Assembly: GCA_910584575.1 (NCBI GenBank)
Contig: CAJUBG010000006.1
Coordinates: 1 to 64,000, forward strand
Length of the DNA: 64,000 bases
Direction: 5' to 3'
Origin: an uncultured Dorea sp.
GTDB lineage: Bacteria; Bacillota; Clostridia; Lachnospirales; Lachnospiraceae
Position 1 is the first letter of the stretch. Each line of letters starts with the position of its first letter. The notes beneath the pieces were generated by a model. It searched no databases and was not told the origin of the DNA. It saw only the letters and a list, made by a program, of their open reading frames with translations. Position numbers and translations under genes: made by a program. Positions 25,074 through 33,266 of the stretch are shown here, piece by piece.

Positions 25074-27200
25074 ATGGTTCAGTTTGGGAAAAAAGTGGTG
25101 AAGTTAAGAGTACCGATATTGATCATCAGTATATTGCTGCTGATTCCTTCCGTACTTGGGTATGTGAACACCAGAGTGAATTATGATGTGCTGACATATC
25201 TTCCGGAGGATATCGAGACGATGAAGGGGCAGGATATCATGGTGGAGGATTTCGGGACAGGTGCATTCTCCATGTTTATCGTGGATGGCATGAAGGATAA
25301 GGATATTGTGAAATTAAAAAAGGACATCGAAGAAATCGAGCATGTGGAGAATGTCCTGTGGTATGATTCTGTTATGGATATTTCGGTTCCGGAGAGTATG
25401 CTGCCAACAGACCTCTATGAAGTGTTCAATTCCGACACAGGAACCATGATGGCCATCTTTTTCGACGAGGGAACCTCCTCCGACGGAACCATGGGCGCCA
25501 TCGAGGAGATTCGTAAACTTGCGGGGAAACAGTGCTTCTTAAGCGGAATGTCCGCTATTGTAACCGATACCAAGAACCTTGCAGAGAAGGAGACGCCGCT
25601 GTACGTGCTGATTGCAGTTGCGCTGGCGGTGCTGGTCTTGGGGATTACGATGGAATCCTTCTTCGTACCGGTATTGTTCCTGTTAAGTATAGGGATGGCG
25701 ATTCTCTATAATTTAGGAAGCAATTATTTCCTTGGGGAGATTTCATATATTACAAAGGCGCTGGCAGCAGTATTACAGCTCGGCGTCACGCTGGATTACT
25801 CCATTTTCCTGATGCACAGCTACGAAGAACAGCAGGTGCGTTTTGACGGGGATAAGAAGCGGGCGATGGCACATGCGATTTCCCATACATTTTCCTCCGT
25901 AGTGGGGAGCTCAGTCACGACGGTGGCCGGATTTATCGCCCTGTGCTTTATGAGCTTTACTCTGGGGCTGGATATCGGGGTTGTCATGGCAAAGGGCGTG
26001 GTATTCGGTGTGATTGCCTGTGTTACGGTTCTGCCGTCTATGATTCTGTGCTGTGATAAATTGATAGAAAAGACCAAGCATAAGCCTCTGCTTCCGGATA
26101 TCGGAAAGCTGTCAGAAAAGGTTACCAAGCGTTATCTCTGGTATGTGGCCGCGTTCCTGATTCTTCTGGTACCCGCGGTATACGGAAATAACCACACAGG
26201 GGTTTACTATAACCTGGATGAGACGCTTCCGAAGGACCTTCCCAGTATCATTGCAAATGAGAAGCTTAAGGAGGATTATGAGATGAATACTACTCATATC
26301 CTGCTGCTTGACAGCTCTGTACCGTCCTCGGAGGTGGGGAAGATGTTAAAGGAGATAGAGAAGGTGGACGGCGTAAAGTGGGCGTTAGGATTAGATAAAC
26401 TGGTAGGCCCTGGGGTTCCCTCTGATATGCTTCCGGAGTCGGTCACAGGTATGTTAAAGACGGATAAATATCAGATGGTGATGGTTAATTCCTTATATAA
26501 GGTGGCGTCAGACGAGGTAAACAAACAGATAGAAGAAATTAACGGGATTATGGATCAGTTTGACGAGAATGCAATGCTGGTTGGGGAAGGGCCGCTGACG
26601 GCGGATCTGATTACCATTACAGACAAGGATTTCAAGACGGTGAGCGTGGTATCCATCGGGATTATATTCATTATTATACTAATCCTGTTTCAGTCCATTT
26701 CCCTTCCGATTATTCTGGTTGGCGTAATCGAATTTGCAATTTTCGTCAATATGGGAATTCCCTACTATACGGGAACGACGCTGCCCTTTGTGGCTTCTAT
26801 CGTAATCGGAACGATACAGCTTGGCTCTACTGTGGATTATGCAATTCTTATGACTACAAGGTATAAGCGTGAGAGAAGCCAGGGAAGAAGCAAATACGAT
26901 GCGGTTACGATTGCCCACCAGGCTTCGGCTCAGTCCATCATGGTAAGCGCGTTCAGCTTCTTTGCGGCGACAGTGGGAGTAGGTTTGTATTCAAATATTG
27001 ATATGATCAGCTCTCTGTGTATTTTAATGGCAAGGGGCGCCATCATCAGTATGGTTGTGGTTGTGCTGATTCTGCCGTCTATGTTTATGGTATTTGATAA
27101 GGTAATTATAAAGACCAGCCGGGGCTTTCTGCCAAAGGAGGAAAAGGGCGGCAGTAAGCACAAGGAGTCTATGAAGGAATGTCCGGGCAGCGGTGTATAG
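25074..27200 (+). CDS. MMPL/RND family transporter
   Basis: A 708-residue membrane protein with two RND-like halves. Each half has one helix, a large extracellular domain and a five-helix bundle: helices at about 10-30 and 180-350, then 355-375 and 540-680. MMPL signatures are seen as LGVTLDYSIFLMHSYEE and the matching LGSTVDYAILMTTRYKRE. The start ATG at 25074 follows AAAAGGAG at nine bases; a GTG at 25068 is too close. It is expected to use the proton gradient to export hydrophobic or lipid-like substrates. The secreted heptad-repeat protein encoded next is the probable partner. Confidence 0.9.
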   Translation: MVQFGKKVVKLRVPILIISILLLIPSVLGYVNTRVNYDVLTYLPEDIETMKGQDIMVEDFGTGAFSMFIVDGMKDKDIVKLKKDIEEIEHVENVLWYDSVMDISVPESMLPTDLYEVFNSDTGTMMAIFFDEGTSSDGTMGAIEEIRKLAGKQCFLSGMSAIVTDTKNLAEKETPLYVLIAVALAVLVLGITMESFFVPVLFLLSIGMAILYNLGSNYFLGEISYITKALAAVLQLGVTLDYSIFLMHSYEEQQVRFDGDKKRAMAHAISHTFSSVVGSSVTTVAGFIALCFMSFTLGLDIGVVMAKGVVFGVIACVTVLPSMILCCDKLIEKTKHKPLLPDIGKLSEKVTKRYLWYVAAFLILLVPAVYGNNHTGVYYNLDETLPKDLPSIIANEKLKEDYEMNTTHILLLDSSVPSSEVGKMLKEIEKVDGVKWALGLDKLVGPGVPSDMLPESVTGMLKTDKYQMVMVNSLYKVASDEVNKQIEEINGIMDQFDENAMLVGEGPLTADLITITDKDFKTVSVVSIGIIFIIILILFQSISLPIILVGVIEFAIFVNMGIPYYTGTTLPFVASIVIGTIQLGSTVDYAILMTTRYKRERSQGRSKYDAVTIAHQASAQSIMVSAFSFFAATVGVGLYSNIDMISSLCILMARGAIISMVVVVLILPSMFMVFDKVIIKTSRGFLPKEEKGGSKHKESMKECPGSGV

Positions 27201-27242
27201 AACAAAGCAGATTGATGATAAATTTTCAGGAGGTAATATTTT

Positions 27243-29720
27243 ATGAATAGAAACAGAAAACGGGTAATGGCGGGCGCTATGGCAGTTGTTATGACAGCGG
27301 GAGTGGCAGGCGCCTATGGATATCAGGGGGCAGGCACACAGGTTATGGCTAAGGAGGAGACTACACAGGCTCTTGAAGGGGCTGCAAATGCTGTGCTTGA
27401 GGAAAACCAAACCGAAGATGGTAGCGTAAAGGGCGGAATGTTCAAGGAGGAATCTGTGTACGTGAAAGCAGATACCGCAGGAAACGTAAGCAATACTACT
27501 GTGACCGAGTGGCTAAAGAATCCGGAAAACGGAGAACTGGCAGATGTTTCCGGACTAAAGGATATCCGGAATATTAAGGGCGAGGAGGAATTCGCCAAGG
27601 GAAACGGCCAAGAGCTTACATGGAAGTCGGAGGGCAGCGATATCTATTATCAGGGCACCACAGATGAAAAGCTTCCCGTTGATGTGAACATTTCCTATAA
27701 ATTAGACGGGAAAGATATCAAAGCGGAGGATTTGGCAGGAAAAAACGGCAAGGTGGAGATTCATATTGATTACAAGAACCACTCGAAGGAGAGGGTAGAG
27801 ATTGACGGTGAACCTGTGGAGATGTACACTCCCTTTACCATGGTGACCTCCATGATGCTGCCAACGGATGAGTATACCAACGTGACGATTGACAACGGAA
27901 AGATTATGTCGGACGCGGATAAGAATATTGTGGTGGGGCTTGGATTCCCAGGGCTTACTGAAAACCTGAAGTTAAAAGAACTGGATTTGGATATTCCGGA
28001 GAGTGTTACCATTACGGCGGACGTAAAGGATGCCTCTGTGGGGCCTACGGTTACGGTGGCCTCCGCAGAGATTATGGAGGAGTTTGATTTAAGCGACGTC
28101 CATGATTTTGACAGTCTTGAGGATTCCATCCGTGAGCTTGAGGATGCTTCCGCAAAGCTTGAGGAGGGTTCAAAAGAAGCGTCTGACGGCGCGGGTCAGC
28201 TTGCTGACGGGACGAAGAAGGCAGTAAGCGGCGCCAAGGAGTTGGCGGAGGGTGCAAAAGAAGCATCTGACGGTGCCAAGGAGTTGGCGGACGGCGCAAA
28301 AGAAGCGTCTGACGGTGCGGGTCAGCTTTTTAAGGGAACAAAGGAAGCTGCGGACGGCGCCAAGACGTTGGCGGATGGGTCAAAGAGCGCCGCAAAAGGC
28401 GCGAAGGAGTTGGCGGACGGTTCAAAGACATTGTCAGCAGGCGTAAATGAGCTGAACAGTAAAAGCGGCGAGCTTGCGACTGGTGTAGACAGCCTGGCGG
28501 ACGGCGTGAATGCCTATGCCAGCGGTGTGAGCGAGCTGGCAAATGGGATCAAAGATACAGAGAATGGCGCAAAAGAGCTGGCAGCGGGCGCTGAGAATCT
28601 CAAAGGAAGCGTTGCGGCGGCCTATTCCGGCGCCTGTACATTGTCAGATGGATGTGCGGCTTTGGCTCAGGCCATAAATAATATTGAAAATACGGCGGGC
28701 AATCTGGCAGGGAATCTTGGCGCGGCAGAAAGCTCACTTGCCAGCGCGGCAAATGCGCTTGCAGGCGCAGACACGTCGGCAGAACAATTTGCGGTAACGG
28801 GAACATCAGAGGCGGCGGCAGCCATTGCAGCCATGGTAGGTGGAGACGTAAGCGCATCGGAAATTCAGGCAATGATTGACAGCTATGTAAGCGCCGTTTC
28901 CGTAAGCCGGGCTGACCCTTCGGCAGAGATTAACTATGCCATGTCGGAGATTAATAACGCCCAGTCCTATATCAATGCGGCTTCCTTGGCCGGCGGCACA
29001 GATGCTTCTGCGGCGCTTGGAGGGCTTGTAAGTCAGTTGAATACCGGTTCTCAGGATTTGAAGAATGGATTGGCTGCAATTAACGAAGGGGCGGCTGCCT
29101 TATCCGGAGGGGCTTCACAGTTATCCGGAGGCGTTTCAATGCTTTCCCAGGGGGCGGCAGAATTGACCAGCAAGAATGACCAGTTGACGGGTGGAGTCAA
29201 CCAGTTAAAGAACAAAAGCCCTCAGTTGATTGCCGGAATCAATGCGCTTGCAAATGGAGTGAACGCGCTCTCTGAGGGAGCCGACACGTTGGCAGCCGGA
29301 AATGAGCAGTTGGCGGCAGGGGCAGGCGCGCTGTCAGAGGGAAATCAGCAGCTTTTTGCAGGGGCAGGCGCGCTGCTTAGCGGAAACCAGCAGTTGGCGG
29401 CAGGGGCAGGCGCACTGTCAGAGGGAAATCAGCAGCTTTTTGCAGGGGCAGGTACGTTGGCAGCCGGGAATCAGCAGCTTGCCGACGGCGCAGGCGCGTT
29501 AGCTGACGGAAACAGACAGCTTGCCGACGGAATGTCAGAATTCAAGACCTCCGGTATCGATAAGCTGACCGACGTATTTGACAATGATATCCAGTCTGTA
29601 CGCTCTCGGATTGATACCATGTCAGACCTTGGAAAGAATTATAAGTCCTTCGCGGGAATCAAAGAGGGAATGAATGGAAGCACCAAGTTCATCATTGAGA
29701 CAGAAGGAGTGGAAAAATAA
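27243..29720 (+). CDS. Secreted X-X-X-Leu-X-X-Gly heptad-repeat protein, partner of MMPL exporter
   Basis: An 825-residue protein with an N-terminal signal peptide (MNRNRKRVMAGAMAVVMTAG, cleavage perhaps after VMA near residue 37). A globular region (about 40-285) is followed by two long tracts of LxxG heptads (about 300-480 and 600-780), such as GAKELADGAKEASDG and GAGALSEGNQQLFA. Between them lies an Ala-rich segment. This repeat type is known from YhgE/Pip-like surface proteins, but no C-terminal membrane helix is seen here. It is co-transcribed with the MMPL gene (42-base gap) and may span the cell wall as an elongated partner; that role is inferred. Confidence 0.75.
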   Translation: MNRNRKRVMAGAMAVVMTAGVAGAYGYQGAGTQVMAKEETTQALEGAANAVLEENQTEDGSVKGGMFKEESVYVKADTAGNVSNTTVTEWLKNPENGELADVSGLKDIRNIKGEEEFAKGNGQELTWKSEGSDIYYQGTTDEKLPVDVNISYKLDGKDIKAEDLAGKNGKVEIHIDYKNHSKERVEIDGEPVEMYTPFTMVTSMMLPTDEYTNVTIDNGKIMSDADKNIVVGLGFPGLTENLKLKELDLDIPESVTITADVKDASVGPTVTVASAEIMEEFDLSDVHDFDSLEDSIRELEDASAKLEEGSKEASDGAGQLADGTKKAVSGAKELAEGAKEASDGAKELADGAKEASDGAGQLFKGTKEAADGAKTLADGSKSAAKGAKELADGSKTLSAGVNELNSKSGELATGVDSLADGVNAYASGVSELANGIKDTENGAKELAAGAENLKGSVAAAYSGACTLSDGCAALAQAINNIENTAGNLAGNLGAAESSLASAANALAGADTSAEQFAVTGTSEAAAAIAAMVGGDVSASEIQAMIDSYVSAVSVSRADPSAEINYAMSEINNAQSYINAASLAGGTDASAALGGLVSQLNTGSQDLKNGLAAINEGAAALSGGASQLSGGVSMLSQGAAELTSKNDQLTGGVNQLKNKSPQLIAGINALANGVNALSEGADTLAAGNEQLAAGAGALSEGNQQLFAGAGALLSGNQQLAAGAGALSEGNQQLFAGAGTLAAGNQQLADGAGALADGNRQLADGMSEFKTSGIDKLTDVFDNDIQSVRSRIDTMSDLGKNYKSFAGIKEGMNGSTKFIIETEGVEK
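28233..28316 (+). repeat. Two 42-bp tandem coding repeats
   Basis: Units at 28233-28274 and 28275-28316 differ at only a few bases. Each encodes two heptads (AKELAxGAKEASDG). They lie in the first heptad tract of the secreted partner protein. Confidence 0.8.
29311..29478 (+). repeat. Two 84-bp coding repeats
   Basis: Units begin at 29311 and 29395. The first 58 bases or so of each are identical apart from one base; the remainder diverges. Each encodes four heptads. Such near-identical blocks could change copy number by recombination or slippage. Confidence 0.8.
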
Positions 29721-29731
29721 GGGAATATATG

Positions 29732-29766
29732 AAAGACTGGCGCATCGTTGGAGGCGGCAGTCTTTT
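29732..29766 (+). terminator. Terminator after the heptad-repeat gene
   Basis: AAAGACTG (29732-29739) pairs with CAGTCTTT (29758-29765), followed by T residues. Confidence 0.75.
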
Positions 29767-29772
29767 TCAAAT

Positions 29773-29851
29773 TCTTGATTTGTGTAGATATTCCGATTGA
29801 AAAAATCGTGATTTATGTTAAAATGGTAGTATAAAAAATCATGATTTGTGT
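29773..29851 (+). promoter_or_regulatory. Promoter with three copies of a TGATTTRTGT element
   Basis: Copies CTTGATTTGTGT (29773-29784), CGTGATTTATGT (29807-29818) and CATGATTTGTGT (29840-29851) are spaced 33-34 bp. Copies 2 and 3 also centre on palindromes AAATCGTGATTT (29803-29814, near-perfect) and AAATCATGATTT (29836-29847, perfect). A promoter TTGAAA (29797-29802), 16 bp, TAAAAT (29819-29824) has palindrome 2 in its spacer. A repressor site for the ATPase gene is likely, but the factor is unknown. Confidence 0.5.
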
Positions 29852-29883
29852 AATAATAGTATAGCATTTATGGGAGGAATACT

Positions 29884-31236
29884 ATGCGAAGAAAAATGTA
29901 TGACAAATTATTACAATGGAAAGAAAGAAGCGACGGGAAAAGCGCCCTTCTGATACAAGGCGCCCGACGTGTCGGAAAAAGTTATATTGTAGAAGAATTT
30001 GCGAAATCAGAGTATGAATCCTATATTCTGATTGATTTTAATAAAGCAGACCAGCAGGTGAAGGATATATTTCTCCATGACCTTGATAATATGAATTCGT
30101 TTTTTCTGAAGCTTGCGACTTTGTATGGAATCAGGCTTCATGAGAGAAAATCGTTGATTGTTTTAGATGAAGTGCAGCTCTTTCCCAGGGCAAGAAGCGC
30201 CATCAAGTATCTTGTAGCAGACGGGCGGTACGATTATATTGAGACAGGTTCGCTTATTTCCATCCGAGAAAATGTTAAGGATATCCTTATCCCATCCGAG
30301 GAGGACCATATCAATATGTATCCAATGGATTTTGAGGAGTTTCTCTGGGCCGTAGGAAATGAAATGATGATGGATTTCATCCGAGACTGCTATGAAAACA
30401 AACGCTCGCTCGGCCAGGCATTGCATAGAAAAGCAATGGATTTGTTTCGTCAATATTTAATTGTGGGAGGTATGCCCCAGGCAGTTTGGACATATGTGGA
30501 GACTGGAGATTTTGAAGCGGTAGACATAGCGAAAAGGCGGATTTTGAATCTATACAGGGATGATATCCGAAAGCACGCCAAAGGGTATGAGATGAAAGTA
30601 GAGATGATTTATGATGAGCTTCCTTCTCAGTTAAAGAACCAGAACCGGCATTTTAAACTTTCTTCTTTAAAAGAGGGGGCGCGTTTTGATGAGTACAAGG
30701 ATGCAATGTTTTGGTTATCGGATGCAATGATTGTGAATCACTGTTATAATGCAACAGAACCGAGCCTCGGACTGAGCCTGAATCGTGACCGTACACTTTT
30801 GAAATGTTATATGGGCGATACAGGGCTTCTCATCAGCCAGGTTTTTGATGAAAATGAGCTTGTGAGTGAGAAGATTTATAAAAAATTGTTGTTGGATAAA
30901 CTGGAGGTCAATATGGGAATGGTCGTAGAGAATGCCGTTGCGCAGATGTTTGCTGCGAATGGACGCAGGTTATACTTTTATTCTAATTCCAACCGCAATG
31001 ACGCAAGCTCGCGAATGGAGATTGATTTTCTCCTGGCTAAGAGCAAGATTAGCAACCGGCATAATATTTCTCCGATTGAAGTCAAGTCCAGCAAAAACTA
31101 TACGCTGAGTTCTCTCAAAAAATTCAGGGAGAAATATAGAGAGCAGCTTCACATCCCCTATGTGGTTCATTCAAACGATTACAAGGAGGAGGACGGAATC
31201 GTATATCTTCCGTTATATATGGTGCCATTATTGTGA
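29884..31236 (+). CDS. AAA family ATPase with DUF4143 domain
   Basis: A 450-residue protein of the ATP-binding AAA_14/DUF4143 family. Walker A is GARRVGKS (residues 26-33) and Walker B is SLIVLDEVQLF near residue 95. The MYPMDFEEFL segment follows, then the C-terminal DUF4143 region with a PD-(D/E)xK-like strand pattern, EIDFLL...SPIEVKSSKNY (about 380-410). Such proteins are common, often mobile, and of unknown cellular role. It stands alone, behind an unusual palindromic promoter and ahead of the ureide island, with no functional link visible. Confidence 0.85.
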   Translation: MRRKMYDKLLQWKERSDGKSALLIQGARRVGKSYIVEEFAKSEYESYILIDFNKADQQVKDIFLHDLDNMNSFFLKLATLYGIRLHERKSLIVLDEVQLFPRARSAIKYLVADGRYDYIETGSLISIRENVKDILIPSEEDHINMYPMDFEEFLWAVGNEMMMDFIRDCYENKRSLGQALHRKAMDLFRQYLIVGGMPQAVWTYVETGDFEAVDIAKRRILNLYRDDIRKHAKGYEMKVEMIYDELPSQLKNQNRHFKLSSLKEGARFDEYKDAMFWLSDAMIVNHCYNATEPSLGLSLNRDRTLLKCYMGDTGLLISQVFDENELVSEKIYKKLLLDKLEVNMGMVVENAVAQMFAANGRRLYFYSNSNRNDASSRMEIDFLLAKSKISNRHNISPIEVKSSKNYTLSSLKKFREKYREQLHIPYVVHSNDYKEEDGIVYLPLYMVPLL

Positions 31237-31260
31237 ACCGTCCTTTATATGCATTTTCGA

Positions 31261-31289
31261 TTGTAGAGCCGTTCGGCATGTGATAAAAT
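31261..31289 (+). promoter_or_regulatory. Promoter of the PucR-type regulator
   Basis: TTGTAG (31261-31266), 17-bp spacer, TAAAAT (31284-31289). A small inverted repeat, ATTGAT/ATCAAT (31303-31317), lies downstream and could be an autoregulatory site. Confidence 0.45.
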
Positions 31290-31365
31290 AGAACTTGCAC
31301 AGATTGATAAAATCAATAGATACATTCAATAGCTTCTATGCCTCACAAGGGAGGGAAAGTACATT

Positions 31366-33054
31366 ATGGGATTAAGTGTAGAAGATATGCTGAACATCGA
31401 TATTTTCAGCGGCGCAAAGCTTCTAGGCGGCGCGGCGGGCCTTGGCAATGAGATTAAAGGCGCCACAATCATAGAAGCGCCGGATATCGTGAAGTTCATC
31501 AATGGCGGGGAAGTGCTGCTTACAAGATTCTACGCGTTCCAGTTCTGTACAGCAGAGGAATTTGACAGTTATTTTAGGGAACTGGCGCAGAAAAAGGTCA
31601 GCGCTATCGTGATAAAACGCGGGAACGATGTGGAGGACATCGAAGAAAAGGTAAATTATATACTGGAATTCGCAGAGGAATACTCGGTTCCGGTTCTGGA
31701 GGTGGCTTTTGAGCTGTCTTTTCGGGATATTCTAAGGCCAATCCTGGAACGGCTGTTCAACGAGGAGGTCCGCAGGCTTAAATATTTTAAGACTACCCAT
31801 GACAACTTTACGGCGCTGTCATTTTCACACGGCTCTGGTGAGGACAGCATCCAGAAGATTCTGGATGTCCTTGAAAAACTAATCGGTAATCCTGCCGCGC
31901 TGTTTAACCAGAATATGGACTTCTTAGCGGGGACGGAGGGCTGTTTTCCCAAGATGGCTATAACTGAGCAGGCAGAGGAATACCAGCCCAAGTTCTATTC
32001 TAACTATACGTATTTGAGACAGAAGGCTGTACTTACAGAGGATGCCTCCACAGAGTATGAGCAGTACATTGTAAAGTGGCGGATTATGTATAACCGCAGG
32101 GTTTACCTGGTTATAACGGCGTCAAAAAGCCCCTTCGGGGATACGGACGATATTGCAATCGAGAACGCGGTAACGGCTCTGAAGCAGGAGATGTTCCGCC
32201 AACATTCGGTGGAGGAGTTAGAGGAGAAGTTCCAAAATGACATCATCACACAGATTTTGAATGGGAATATCCATACCCGCAAGGAGTTGGAGAGGGAGGT
32301 CAAGCACCTGGGCATCCCTCTTGACGCGAATTACCGCGTGCTGCTCTTTAAGCTGTGGAACGAGAATACAGGGACATTTGAGAAGCTGAACGAGCAGTTT
32401 AAGTTCGACAGTATTCTTCGGGATGCTGTGGTAAATGAGTTCGAGGACGTCAGGGTCAGGAACGACGTGGACCAGGTAATCGTTATTCAGAAGCTTCAGC
32501 CAGAACAGAAGCAGGAGGACTACCGTAGAGAGCTTAAAAATACGGTGGAGAAGATTCAGAAGCGAATCTGCCAGAAGAATAAGAGCCTTAAGGTGCGCGC
32601 AGGCGTGGGGAAGGAGGTGGAGGGAGTCTTAAAGCTCTCGGACAGTTTTAAGGAGGCCAGGGATTCCCTGGAGTTTATCGGAATCTTCGAGGAACGGAAC
32701 CTAGAGCAGAGCTATCACATCGTATTCTTTTCTGATATGGGAATCTTTAAGCTCTTGTGTAAGGCAGGCAATCCGGAGGAGCTTTATGAATACATACCAG
32801 AATCACTCCAGAAGCTTCTCCAATACAAGAAGCAGCAGAGGCAGGAGATGCTTCTGACTTTGAATACATACCTTGACCGGAACCAGAATTTGACAAAGAC
32901 GGCCCAGGATCTCTTTATCCATTATAAGACTGCGGCGTACCGTATTGACCGTATTGTTAAGATTACCGGAATTGACATGAACAATGCAAGCGAGGTGCTG
33001 GCGGTCAGGATTGGCCTGATTGTACATAAGATGATTGAAAATATGAAGCGATAG
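31366..33054 (+). CDS. PucR family transcriptional regulator of the ureide island
   Basis: A 562-residue PucR-type regulator. The N-terminal PucR ligand domain (about residues 1-125) begins MGLSVEDMLNIDIFSGAKLLGG and contains GGEVLLTRFYAF. A middle GGDEF-like/CdaR region follows at about 290-430. The C-terminal HTH_30 (about 495-555) has LLTLNTYLDRNQNLTKTAQDLFIHYKTAAYRIDRI. In Bacillus subtilis, PucR controls purine and allantoin catabolism. Its position at the head of the island makes allantoin or a related ureide its likely effector. A terminator follows it, so the catabolic genes are separately transcribed. Confidence 0.88.
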   Translation: MGLSVEDMLNIDIFSGAKLLGGAAGLGNEIKGATIIEAPDIVKFINGGEVLLTRFYAFQFCTAEEFDSYFRELAQKKVSAIVIKRGNDVEDIEEKVNYILEFAEEYSVPVLEVAFELSFRDILRPILERLFNEEVRRLKYFKTTHDNFTALSFSHGSGEDSIQKILDVLEKLIGNPAALFNQNMDFLAGTEGCFPKMAITEQAEEYQPKFYSNYTYLRQKAVLTEDASTEYEQYIVKWRIMYNRRVYLVITASKSPFGDTDDIAIENAVTALKQEMFRQHSVEELEEKFQNDIITQILNGNIHTRKELEREVKHLGIPLDANYRVLLFKLWNENTGTFEKLNEQFKFDSILRDAVVNEFEDVRVRNDVDQVIVIQKLQPEQKQEDYRRELKNTVEKIQKRICQKNKSLKVRAGVGKEVEGVLKLSDSFKEARDSLEFIGIFEERNLEQSYHIVFFSDMGIFKLLCKAGNPEELYEYIPESLQKLLQYKKQQRQEMLLTLNTYLDRNQNLTKTAQDLFIHYKTAAYRIDRIVKITGIDMNNASEVLAVRIGLIVHKMIENMKR

Positions 33055-33062
33055 ACAACTAT

Positions 33063-33108
33063 GAGATGTCCTTTGTCCAAAATGGATAAAGAATGTCTCC
33101 TTTTTTTT
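33063..33108 (+). terminator. Terminator after the PucR-type gene
   Basis: A stem of about 17 bp, from GAGATG at 33063 to TGTCTC ending at 33099, with three wobble pairs and one mismatch and a 3-base loop, followed by eight T. Confidence 0.8.
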
Positions 33109-33139
33109 CCTATTTTTCCAATGTATATTGTTAATTATT

Positions 33140-33163
33140 TATCTATAATGTGTATTATAGATA
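33140..33163. promoter_or_regulatory. Perfect 10-bp inverted repeat, candidate operator
   Basis: TATCTATAAT (33140-33149) and ATTATAGATA (33154-33163) around GTGT, about 100 bases before the first catabolic gene. It is the only strong symmetry in the 33110-33266 gap. A TATAAT at 33204-33209 could be the -10 element of this operon, but no good -35 pairs with it. Confidence 0.45.
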
Positions 33164-33266
33164 ACATTTATATGTCTAATAAGTTTCTTCTATGCATTTT
33201 CACTATAATTGGATAAATAAATTTGTGAAATGTGCTGAATGATGAAAGGAGGAAGAAGCAGCGATT

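Noticed and set aside
28072..28542. Repeat block that could suggest a CRISPR array or VNTR
   Set aside because: The 42-bp and 84-bp units are in frame, encode LxxG heptads and lack spacers; they are coding repeats.
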